Source: Podarcis raffonei (Eukaryota; Chordata; Lepidosauria; Squamata; Lacertidae). From it: 64,000 bases of DNA. Within the stretch, counting starts at the first letter, position 1, and each line of letters starts with the position of its first letter. A program made the position numbers and the translations under genes. Below the pieces are notes generated by a model. The model saw only the letters and a program-made list of their open reading frames with translations, was not told the origin of the DNA and did not search any database. The stretch is taken from positions 58,246,501 to 58,310,500 of the forward strand of contig NC_070606.1 in NCBI RefSeq assembly GCF_027172205.1, given 5' to 3'. This document shows, in pieces, positions 55,216 to 64,000 of this stretch.

Positions 55216-56829
55216 TACCTAATGAAATAAAACCCCAAACCTATAAACATCCCCTTCCAATGTCTACTCATAGTTATGCTTGTATCCTCTGCAAGATGTA
55301 TGAGAGATATATGGACACAACAGCAAATGTTTTTGGAGGGCATGGATTTGAATTTTAGATTGCTGGGGTCAGACTTAGGGGGCTAATCAATAAACTCTTC
55401 TCTTGTTAGGCTTTCCATGAACCCCATCTGCCTATCATACAGCCCTTCATATACTGTAACGCAATTGCAAAATCAAGCTTTGGACCAAAAACACAAAGTG
55501 AGGAATGTGAGGCTTGCTAACACAGGCTGGATCAGAGGAGTCAGAAGATTGATATTGTGTCCTCCAACACAGGTGCTTTTCTTGGAAGCAACGTGCCTCC
55601 CTCTAGCTTGGTGCACGGGACCCCTTTTCTTGGATAGTGGGAACCCTAACACCACATTTTGCAGCTGAAATAATGGGGTGATCCTGCATCACCAAGAACA
55701 TTAGTTGTCACTCACCCTCCCGAGATAGTTGAAATTACTAAACAGACTTTCCTAGGGGGTAAAAAAGAAGGCAATATCATGAGTCTTTGCACATGAACAT
55801 GGAATCCACCAATTTTTGAAATGGAAAAATTATACCCCAAACACTCCCTCCAGAATTCTTAGGGATGGAGCCCTTCCCCTCAGAAGCCTTCCCCTTGGAA
55901 CAGTGGAATCCTTGTATACATGCTCATTACAAGATCTAGATTTCAAAGCACACCTTAATCTGCTCTTGCAAGATCCTACTCACCTGGTCGTGTCATGCTG
56001 CTGAGTCTCCAGTTCTCTCACATGCCTACCACAAATTTGGGATTTATCTCAAGGAACCAGCAAGGCAAAGGTATTAATATACCACGAATGATGGCCCCAG
56101 GGGGCAACTTGGGACCACCCCTACCAGCATAATCAGGGGCAGGGAGATCAGGATTTCCATATCATTTCTCCTTCACTCCCTGCCCCCATCCTCGCCTGGT
56201 GTTTAAATGTCTCTTTGTAAGCTAATGGGATTTGAATAGAAAGGGCTGGGGCTTTAATAATGTATACCCCTAGCAATGGATGGGAAAACAAGTACATTTC
56301 TTTTACATTAACTGTTGTGAGCAGAACAAACAAGCAAGCAATTTCCATGAGGTGGGTATATCCCACCAAAGAAACATTGGAATGTTTTCTTTTGAAATGT
56401 ATCCAAATAGTAGACATACATGTTTTAAATCATTTTATTTTTATTTAAAATATTTCCAAAAAGATCTCATGGTCATCAGTACATGTTTCATGATTATATC
56501 CAAAATAACACTAGAACATAAATACCAACAAAACAATAAACCACATTGCTTTTTTGGTCTATTTCAGCTGAAAAAGCTATCCATGCATAGCAATGTAACA
56601 ATTCATAGATTACCATTAAAGTAATGGGCACTACAAGTATGAAGCAATTCTACCATAATATTGTGATTAATTCAGCCAAAGATATTTTCACATTGAGATG
56701 TCATGAATTCATACACATTTGTCACACAGCATCTAAGAAATGTTCTGGCATTTGTTACAAATTCAGTAAACAGTAGCCCATTCCTGACATCTGATCTCAG
56801 ATGGGACCCTATGCCATATCCCACTATTC

Positions 56830-56892
56830 ATAAGACTGTCTCCTTGGCCATCCTAGCTGGGGCTGATAGGAGTTGTAGTCCAAAACGTCAAC
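56830..56892. repeat. P1 repeat, right arm only
   Basis: GCTGGGGCTGATAGGAGTTG and TAGTCCAAAACG. Confidence 0.6.
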
Positions 56893-57299
56893 GCTTCCCC
56901 TTCTTCTGCCCTAATTTATGCTTCTCACGCGAGGCCATTCCATTCCACTGCACATGCAATAATATATTTTATCCATGGACTCTAGAGACTCAGCTAGCTC
57001 CTCTCGGAGGTCCTGTTACAGGTCACCTGTATCCTGACTGCCAGCTTAATCTGAGCAAGCTGTTAAGAAACAAAACTGCCCCCCCGACCCACCCCTCCGC
57101 CGCCCCTTCCAATCACATTCTGCTGCTGGGGGATGGGTCGTAGAATGGCCTGTTTTAAAGAGCAGCGAAGGAAGGAAACACTCTGCACATGTTCAAGGGC
57201 ACTTTCCCCTAGCATCTCGCTCATTCCAGGGCTACTGGAGAAGCAGGCCCTAGGGCTGCACTTCGGTCCTGCTACAGGTTTCATGCTTAAAATGTGGAC

Positions 57300-57977
57300 A
57301 GCTCCGGCCGATTGCCAGTGAGTAAGCGGGGCAGGATCTGACCGCCAAAGCCTGTGTCAAGCGGCACGTAGCGCGCTCTGAAGGGGAGGCGCCCACCTTG
57401 CCTGCCGGGCGAGGAGCAAGGCAAGGAAAAGGCCGGCAGCCAGAGCAGCTGGCGCTGCCGCCGCCTTCTAATCCGATCCCCGCGAGGGCTGCCAGGGACA
57501 AGCCTCTCCCCTCCGCCCCTTCCAGGCAGCCCCACCCTGGCCAGCCTTCCGCCCGCTCGGCTCCGCTTCCCGGCAGGCTCCGAGGAACTGGCTAGGCCGT
57601 GGCCCTGCCTCTTGGCCGGCTCTCCCTCGCCGCTCATTGGCTCTCGCCTCGCCAGGGGGGCCGCGACGCTCGGGCGCCGTGACAAGCCAAGGAAGGGGCC
57701 GGCCTCGGGAAGCAGCCCAGCGCCGCCGTGTCACAGCCGCCGGGCGACAGGGTTGCAGCCGCCACCGCCACTGCCGCCGCTCGGAGGAACAAGTGAGTTT
57801 CCTCTCTCAGGGATCGCGACCCAGCCCGGCCCTCCCCTCGCGGGGCGGGGACGCCTCCCGGCTCCATCCTCCGCTTTGCCTCGGGGCTCCTGGCGCCAGG
57901 ATCTCCCTCGCCTTCTCCCTCGCTATGCAGCCTCTCCCTTTCTCCCTCCACAGCCTGCGGATTACTCATACACGTTC

Positions 57978-58011
<34 letters not shown>

Positions 58012-58150
58012 CCCACCCCATGCCGCCCACTCCGCGCGCGCTTTCCCTTCCTCCTCCTCCTCCATCCGTTTTTATGAGTCACTCCGGGGTTTTGGGTGGG
58101 GGCCCATCCGCGTCACGAGCTCATGCACGCGCCGGCGGGTGACTCCCTGC
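57300..58150 (+). promoter_or_regulatory. SFXN3: CpG-rich promoter region of SFXN3
   Basis: Far more GC- and CpG-rich than the rest of the window, with GC boxes (for example GGGGCGGGG near 57841) and an inverted CCAAT box (ATTGG at 57636-57640). A donor at 57793 lies inside it. Placed 3.6 kb before the SFXN3 ATG, it fits a housekeeping-type promoter. It also lies 3.2 kb from the 5' end of the divergent OTOP-like gene, so it might serve both. Confidence 0.7.
57700..57792 (+). other. SFXN3: SFXN3 probable non-coding first exon
   Basis: GC-rich sequence ends in a strong donor, AACAAGTGAGTT, with GT at 57793. No frame continues into exon 2, whose acceptor lies at 61407 just before AAGATG, so this exon would be wholly 5' UTR. 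The transcription start is not visible, so the left edge is a guess. Confidence 0.5.
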
Positions 58151-58330
58151 GCGCACCGCGTGCCCAAGGGCTGCTGAGCATCACGCCGGGATCTGGGGAG
58201 TTGGCTGGGAGGGTGGCAGGCAGAGGATGCGAGCGACAGGTAGCGGCACATAGCGGGATACGCAGAGCAGCCCTCTCCAATCCACCTTCAACTCCCCGGT
58301 TTCTGTGGCGGGGTAGCCTTGAAAGACGGG

Positions 58331-58332
58331 AG

Positions 58333-58384
<52 letters not shown>
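58331..58384. repeat. (TTTC)n microsatellite
   Basis: Thirteen or so tetranucleotide units in SFXN3 intron 1, just past the CpG-rich region. Confidence 0.98.
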
Positions 58385-58799
58385 TTGGCCTCAAGGTCCC
58401 AGGGTGGGTTGCAACATTAAAACACAATATTAGAAACAATTGAGAACAACTAATAACCGGGAAAATAAGGTGAGCCCTGAAATTAGATGCCCCAGGTGTC
58501 AAAGTCAGAGGCAAGCATCCTGTGGCATTCTGTCAGCATCCTGTGGCAGCTGTATGATGAAGGTACTGGATTCATCTTTTTGGGAAGGGGGATCCACGGC
58601 TTAGGGGCTGACCATAGAGAATTGCCTCTCTTGGGGCACCAGCACCCCAGACTCTGAGGGTGGAGGAAGTACCAAGAGGGCGGACCCCCTCTTCTGCCAA
58701 TCTCAGCACCCAGGAAGGTCTGTGGGGCTTCTTTCATCCGTGAGCTTCTTCACATGCCTTCTGTTGGATGGCCCACTTTTTGTTTCATTTTCTCGCATT

Positions 58800-58995
58800 T
58801 AATAGTCCACCCTTTTCTTCAAGGAGCTCAAGGTGCATGGTTCTCCTTCCTCACATTTAATCCCCTCAACCTCCCTGTGATTTAGGTTAGGTGGAGAGGA
58901 AATGAATGGCCCAAGGCCACCCAGTGAGTTTCATGGACCAATGGGGATTTAAACTCTGGTTTCCCAGGTCCCAGTTGGGCATTCTAACCACTATA
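58800..58995 (+). repeat. MIR/L2-like repeat
   Basis: AAGGAGCTCAAGGTGCATGG, GGCCCAAGGCCACCCAGTGA and GGCATTCTAACCACTATA. It is related to 35290-35490. Confidence 0.55.
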
Positions 58996-59220
58996 GAATG
59001 GACTATATAGGACTGCAGAGAGAGAGAGACTAAAGACTTTCCGGTTTTCTTTATTTTGGGGTCTCCCATTTGCTCAGACATGCACCTCTTCTCTTGGAGG
59101 GCTTTTTTTTTTTTTTGGCCAGATAATATATTTTATTTTTAAAACACCAGCTTTACTTCAGAGGCTTCTAACTAGTTCAGAACATCACAACTTCATATAA
59201 GCAAATGGGTCATCACTTAG

Positions 59221-59325
59221 GACCATAGAATTGTAGAGTTGGAAGGGACCCCAAGGGGCATCTAGTCCAACCCCCTGCTGTGCAGGAATCTCAGCTAAAG
59301 AATCCCTGACAGATGACTGGCCAAG
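59221..59325 (-). repeat. CR1-like 3' end
   Basis: The plus strand reads the complement: CCATAGAATTGTAGAGTTGG, AAGGGACCCCAAGGGGCATC, TAGTCCAACCCCCTGC. No tRNA head is attached. Confidence 0.7.
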
Positions 59326-61407
59326 TTCTGTGTGGATGGAGCGATGTGTGTGTAGAAATCCTTACTTTTTGCATGGCTGGCATGTTGCCCACTATACTTG
59401 TGCCAGGACAAACTGATCCATAAAGCATGCTGTAATTTCAGCAGACCATTGTAGGACCATTGCTGGTTGTGGCATCTCCAGGGTCGCCTTCCATTTTAAA
59501 CCTGGCCATGTCCTATTTCTTTTATTTTTTAATTTTCTTACATCTGTAGTCAGCAGTGGCTAGTGAGGTGGTGTGTGCGCTCTTTAGGAAACGACTTGGC
59601 GCATGGCTGCAGGAGCATCAGATTGACTCTGCCATCATGTGCCACACGAAGCTTCCCCATGCTGCTTCACTGGCCAATGCTGTATATAGCTCACCTTGGT
59701 TCCATGTGGTCTACATGTGGTTCCTGGTGGTCAAACATCCAGGCACTGACCAGACCCGTTCCTGTTTAGCTGCAGCAAGGCAGTGGCCTCATGTGTCTTC
59801 AGGCCATATCCTGGGTTCTAGTAGAAAAGTGCTGGCATATACTTCATGTACTCTTGGCTGTGTGCTATAGTGCCAAACTGGATGCTTGGTAGGTTGTAGA
59901 CGCACCAAGTATATATAGACACACTCATAGTATTAATGTGGATGCAGTCTTAAGTAACTACTCAAGTCGAGGATTTCAGACTTGACTATTCCTCCTAACC
60001 CAGGAATTTGTTGATCATCCACTGTTAGTACAAGCTAAATTGATAGAAGGTCTGAGGAAGAACCCAGTGGTGTGGTTCGCTTCTTGGAAATTAAAGTGAT
60101 TTGCTGCATTTTAACATAGAACTGCCTCCTCCTTCTGCAGCTCTTTGGCCTCTTGGTAGACCGGCAGCAAGTACAGAAATAAAAAATGCTTGTGAAGCTT
60201 TTCAGGTTAAAGAGGAAAGGGGAGGTGACCTCTTGATACCTTGCTGGTCTCCTGATGAAATTGACTAATTTCCTTGTTCATGCCATTTTCACCCACTAAT
60301 GAGAATAGAATTCAAATCCCTGAAATTTTATTAGGTTCAATCTGTATCTCTGCATGTTCTCTGTGTGCAGTCTCTGCAGGAAAGCTTCAGAGTATTTGTT
60401 CTAATAATACTGCAGATAAAGTCTTTATCGGCTTTTTATTTTTTATTTTTGAATATTACTGTTGTGCCTCACAGGGTTTCCATCCAAAAGGATTATTCCT
60501 TCCAGAGAGAATTTGTGAATATTGGAGGCTGACATTTTTCTTTGACGCAAGGAGTATGATGTTTGTTATTTTAATTATTGCCTGGGTAACAGTAGGGGCA
60601 TGACAAATGGGATTTAAAGGGCAACCAACATTTCCAGATGTGAATCTTGATGTGAGCCTTAGTGTTGATGTAACCTCTATAAGCTCAGCTTCAAGTGCTA
60701 GAAAATAAGCAACTTAACATGTATATTGATTTACCTGTTTTTATTGTACTGGCTCAATTTTGCTTAGGCACATATTCTGCTGTGTAGAAGGCTCAAGGGC
60801 TAGGAATCTCTCTAATGGGATGCAAAGAACCCTCTTGTGCTTAACAGGCAGGATCCCCTATGTATGTAAGAGGAACTCAGGAGCAAAGCACCGGCATATC
60901 AGCAACTTGGGGAATGGTGGAGATGTGAAAAGATCACATCATCCTTGTATGCGAGTAAAAGCGAAAGTCGTGCTTTCAGATGGTACGAAAGTGACCTTGT
61001 ACATATCTGATAACTTCCCCAGTTTTGCTTGTTCCTGCTTTGTTGGAGAGCATTGTGCACAAGTTCTAATGGTCTTTGAAAAACAAACTTTCAGCACATA
61101 AGCTTGGGCCCTAAGATAAGATAACTTAATCAAGTTCATGGGAGGAATTCTTCCTGTCCCTTCCTCCCATTTGCAGCCACTCGCTTCCCTGAATGGAGAA
61201 TGGAGAGAGACATTTGTATGGGTAGAAGCCTCTGACTTGAGCGTGGATGAAATTTAGCCTGCTATATAAAGATAAAGAGTCACATCCATTGCTCTGACTG
61301 CTTTTGCTTCCGGCCCCACCCACCACTGGCAATGCGGACCCAACCCTTCTGCTTAGCCTCACTGTGACATGAATTGAGTTTGCTCTCCCTCCTTTGTCTC
61401 CTTGCAG

Positions 61408-61574
61408 AAGATGTCTGGGGAACTGTCCTTGCGCATTGACACCAAGGAGCCACGATGGGACCAGAGCAGCTTCACAGGGAGAGCAAAACACTTCTTCACG
61501 GTGACAGATCCTCGCAACCTTCTGCTCTCTAGCAAAACTCTGGAAGAGGCCCGGAGGGTGATTGAGGATTACAG
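61408..61574 (+). CDS. SFXN3: SFXN3 exon 2 (first coding)
   Basis: Acceptor TGCAG ends at 61407, ATG is at 61411, and donor GTTCTC starts at 61575 (a poor donor after ACAG). Encodes residues 1-54 and two bases of an Arg codon. Confidence 0.93.
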
Positions 61575-64000
61575 GTTCTCTTGTTAGTCTGGGGATTGCT
61601 TTGTTCCTTAGAGAATGACAAGGAAGGCAGTGCCAGGAGTGGGGGCTTGAGGTTGTGGGGAATCCTGATGTTGTGCTATCTAGAGGCTTTTAAAGCACTT
61701 GGTGTTAACTATGGCATTCAACTTCTTTAGCTCTCCTCTAGTTCCTGAAATTCATAAATTCTTCTTATCACTCTGGAGTGGCTTGTTGACTTTCAATATA
61801 GTGGCTCTGGGAAAGCAGAAGCAGGGAGAACAAACTCCTAGGAAGAAGGATGCACTATTAGAAGGGATGGAAAGGTGAAGCTTAGAGACTAAACCATCAA
61901 GTTTATTTATAGGCCACTTTCCCAAAGGATGCTCCAAGTGGCTCACAAGAAAAGCAAACAAATCAATTTATAGGTGCAACGAAAACATAAATATATCATA
62001 AATGCAGTCTTTTATGTTCCCATTAGCAAACAAACATATTAGTATTAACGATTCCCTCATTAGTATTAATGTCTCCTCCAGTGACTACTGGCCATTTGGT
62101 GACAGAGCATTAGCATAGTCCCAAACCATTGCCCTGTCTACACATCCTATTCCAAACCCAATATTTTGAATTAATCAGAACATTCAAAGGAACCCATCCA
62201 AGACGATCCACAGGGCAACTGGTTCATTTGAAGCGTCTCCTTGCATTTCACAGTGTACATGAATAGAGAGGAGTGTTGAGGGGTACCTCTGGTCATTGCT
62301 AATACAGCTATTCTTACCTCCCAAACTGACCCCGCCTCTTCCTAGTACAGTGCGTTGATACTTCCTGCCCCAGCGACCTCCACAGCAAATCTTCTCATTT
62401 CCCTAAACTGCCTCCAATTCTTTCCTTTTCTTGATTGTTTCAGGAAAGGGAAGGTGTCGCCAGGATTGACTGAGGACCAACTATGGCGGGCGAAATACAT
62501 CTACGACTCGGCTTTCCACCCAGACACTGGCGAGAAGATGATCCTGATTGGGCGAATGTCGGCCCAGGTGCCCATGAACATGACCATCACTGGCTGTATG
62601 CTCACTTTCTACAGGCACGTGCACAACTTCTAAGGTCCTATTGGTGGCCATGCGAACAGCAGCGTGACAACAGCCTTACATTTGATGTAATGCAGCAATT
62701 TAGAGGGCTAATTTGAAGCAGTCAGCTGTGCTAGGGGTTTAACACTGTTCCCCTCTCTCCCCTGCCTCAGTGTTCAAGTTGCTCTTAGCTGCAGGTTAGG
62801 GAAAAAAGACAAATACTATATGGTATGGAAGCCATGACAAAACATTGCACTGTGGAGTAATTCTATTCAGGGTGCCACCTCTGAGGGAAATGCCAGCTTT
62901 GGGGCAGGAAGAGGGAGCAATCTAACATTGTGGCTGGGGGGAAGAATCAACCCCACTTTTCCCCATGCCATGGACCTTACCTAGGGTTGCCATATTTCAA
63001 AAAGTGAAAATCCAGACACAAAAGTTGTTGAGCTTTCTATTTTTAAGGAAAATCGACACTGCCAACAAGGGTTGCCATACATCCGGATTTTCCCAGACAT
63101 TTTAGCAATTTCTGCCTGGACACTGCTTCCAACTGCAATATCCTGGCTATGTCTGGGAAATTCTGGACGTATAGCAACCCTACCTCACCCAAATTGCCCC
63201 CTAACATCAGCTAGTTTTAATGAAATAAAAAAGACAGAGATCTGTTCATGGATTTTCTGTGTTGGATGTAGTTTGGCCCTAAATCTGAAGGAGAAAGGAA
63301 GTGCTGTGTATGTGGTGGAACAGTGGCATTGAAACTGCATGCGTACCTCATCGAGTGCTTTTGTGTGTGTGTAAGGAGGAGGGGCTACGAGAAGCACACA
63401 CCAAATCAGTACATAGAGCTCGTTCTCTACTTATTTGAGAATTAGCCTAACATTCTGGTTTTTGTCATATTTATGGGAGCCCTGACTTTTCTCTTTCCTT
63501 GCAGAACAACCCCTGCTGTTCTGTTCTGGCAATGGGTGAACCAGTCATTCAACGCCATTGTCAACTACACTAACCGAAGTGGAGATGCTCCCATAACCGT
63601 CAGGTAAGAAGACACTGAGTCCTGCCCAAGAGCCCTGGAAACGAATGCAGACATATTTGTGGGAAATTGCACCAGAGTTCCATGGGATTGCCTGATACCA
63701 CTATAGGAGCTGCCTCTACAGGGTAGCTTTTCAGGACTCATGCATGCCAAGGAAGCAGATCATCAGGCCCAGAAAATTCTGCTCCCTCATCCCAGATGGC
63801 TATAGGTGTGGACTTGTTCAGGAGCTCCTTCCTAATTACATTTTAAGTGGAAGCCATGACAAAACATTGCACTGTGGAGTTATTCTATTCAGGGTGCCAG
63901 CCAATTTTCAGAATACTCCATTTCATCCTCCTTCCCACCTGTTTCTCTTCCCCCTACAACAGTCAGCATTCTGTTGCTAGTGAGCATGCTCAGTCCTCAC
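61411..64000 (+). CDS. SFXN3: SFXN3, sideroflexin 3 (5' part, continues beyond window)
   Basis: Coding exons 61411-61574, 62444-62614 and 63505-63603 give the first 144 codons of about 320. The start [20 protein letters not shown], the block [13 protein letters not shown], the sideroflexin signature HPDTGEKM, and [19 protein letters not shown] then [20 protein letters not shown] identify the family; synteny with PDZD7 picks SFXN3. Sideroflexins are inner mitochondrial membrane transporters that carry serine for one-carbon metabolism. A non-coding first exon lies in the CpG-rich region at 57.8 kb. Intron 3 uses a GC donor. The remaining exons lie past position 64000. Confidence 0.95.
62444..62614 (+). 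CDS. SFXN3: SFXN3 exon 3
   Basis: Acceptor TTCAG ends at 62443. Encodes [40 protein letters not shown] and TGCMLTFY. The exon must end at 62614 for the frame to join exon 4, so the donor is GCACGT rather than GT. Confidence 0.92.
62826..62877 (+). repeat. 52-bp direct repeat, copy 1 (SFXN3 intron 3)
   Basis: Begins TGGAAGCCATGACAAAACAT and ends ATTCTATTCAGGGTGCCA. It differs from copy 2 at one base. Confidence 0.95.
62982..63183. repeat. S repeat, possibly a nested pair
   Basis: Left ends CTAGGGTTGCCATATTTC (62981) and AAGGGTTGCCATACATCC (63067), and one right end GGACGTATAGCAACCCTA (63165). This suggests one copy inserted into, or overlapping, another. Confidence 0.6.
63505..63603 (+). CDS. 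SFXN3: SFXN3 exon 4
   Basis: Acceptor TGCAG ends at 63504 and donor GTAAGA starts at 63604. Encodes [20 protein letters not shown] and [12 protein letters not shown]. Confidence 0.95.
63848..63899 (+). repeat. 52-bp direct repeat, copy 2 (SFXN3 intron 4)
   Basis: 51 of 52 bases equal copy 1, which lies 1022 bases to the left, on the other side of exon 4. Confidence 0.95.

Larger units (their letters stand above)
54107..57299. other. OTOP-SFXN3 intergenic, upstream of both
   Basis: Divergent 5' flank. It holds a hAT-like element (54316-54637), an L2-like tail (55070-55215) and half a palindromic repeat (56830-56892). The rest is AT-rich unique-looking sequence with no coding signal that I can support. 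Confidence 0.5.
57793..61407 (+). other. SFXN3: SFXN3 intron 1
   Basis: Contains (TTTC)n at 58331-58384, a MIR-like fragment at 58800-58995 and a CR1 end at 59221-59325. The part from 59330 to 61400 has open frames but no recognised exon or repeat. Confidence 0.5.

Noticed and set aside
57287-58143. Several long frames on both strands in the CpG-rich region
   Set aside because: Stop codons are rare in GC-rich DNA; none resembles a known protein and the frames overlap each other.
60760-61101. 113-residue frame with VKAKVVLSDGTKVTLYISDN in SFXN3 intron 1
   Set aside because: The end looks protein-like, but no family is recognised and no splice sites join it to SFXN3. It may be worth a protein search, but I do not call it.

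Overview
This window is nuclear DNA from a squamate reptile (lizard or snake). It has four multi-exon vertebrate genes with GT-AG introns. Two copies of the Sauria SINE, a repeat family typical of squamates, sit among CR1 and L2-like LINE ends, tRNA-Lys-headed SINEs with CR1-like tails, and many palindromic MITE-like elements. The species cannot be fixed from the sequence.

Layout: (1) 1-5161 is sequence upstream of the LZTS2 coding exons (5' introns or flank), rich in repeats. (2) LZTS2 lies on + with four coding exons at 5192-10581 (638 aa) and a probable long 3' UTR to about 14.3 kb. (3) PDZD7 lies on -, tail-to-tail with LZTS2, with sixteen coding exons from the ATG at 41912 to the stop at 15631 (951 aa). 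It has PDZ1, PDZ2, a harmonin-homology domain and PDZ3. Reading phase is kept across every junction. (4) An intact six-exon otopetrin-family proton-channel gene lies on - between 54.1 kb and 45.5 kb (about 593 aa). (5) A CpG-rich promoter at 57.3-58.15 kb leads into SFXN3 on +, whose first three coding exons (144 codons) fit in the window before it ends.

The order LZTS2-PDZD7-SFXN3 is the order on human 10q24. The otopetrin gene between PDZD7 and SFXN3 is the main surprise: human 10q24 has no otopetrin there, and the known mammalian ones are OTOP1 on 4p16 and OTOP2/OTOP3 next to USH1G on 17q25. Since 4p and 10q belong to one whole-genome-duplication paralogon, this gene may be an ohnolog of OTOP1 kept in reptiles and lost in mammals. 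It sits directly upstream of PDZD7, a hair-cell Usher-complex scaffold.

Other points of interest are a GC-AG intron in SFXN3, a near-identical 52-bp direct repeat flanking SFXN3 exon 4, a lizard PDZD7 that stops just after PDZ3, a 42-bp PDZD7 micro-exon, two adjacent perfect palindromes (42 and 58 bp) inside an inverted-repeat element, a long fold-back element split from its flank by a LINE, and a solo retroviral LTR in a PDZD7 intron. Exon boundaries were read by eye from splice signals, reading phase and remembered family protein sequences. No alignment was run.
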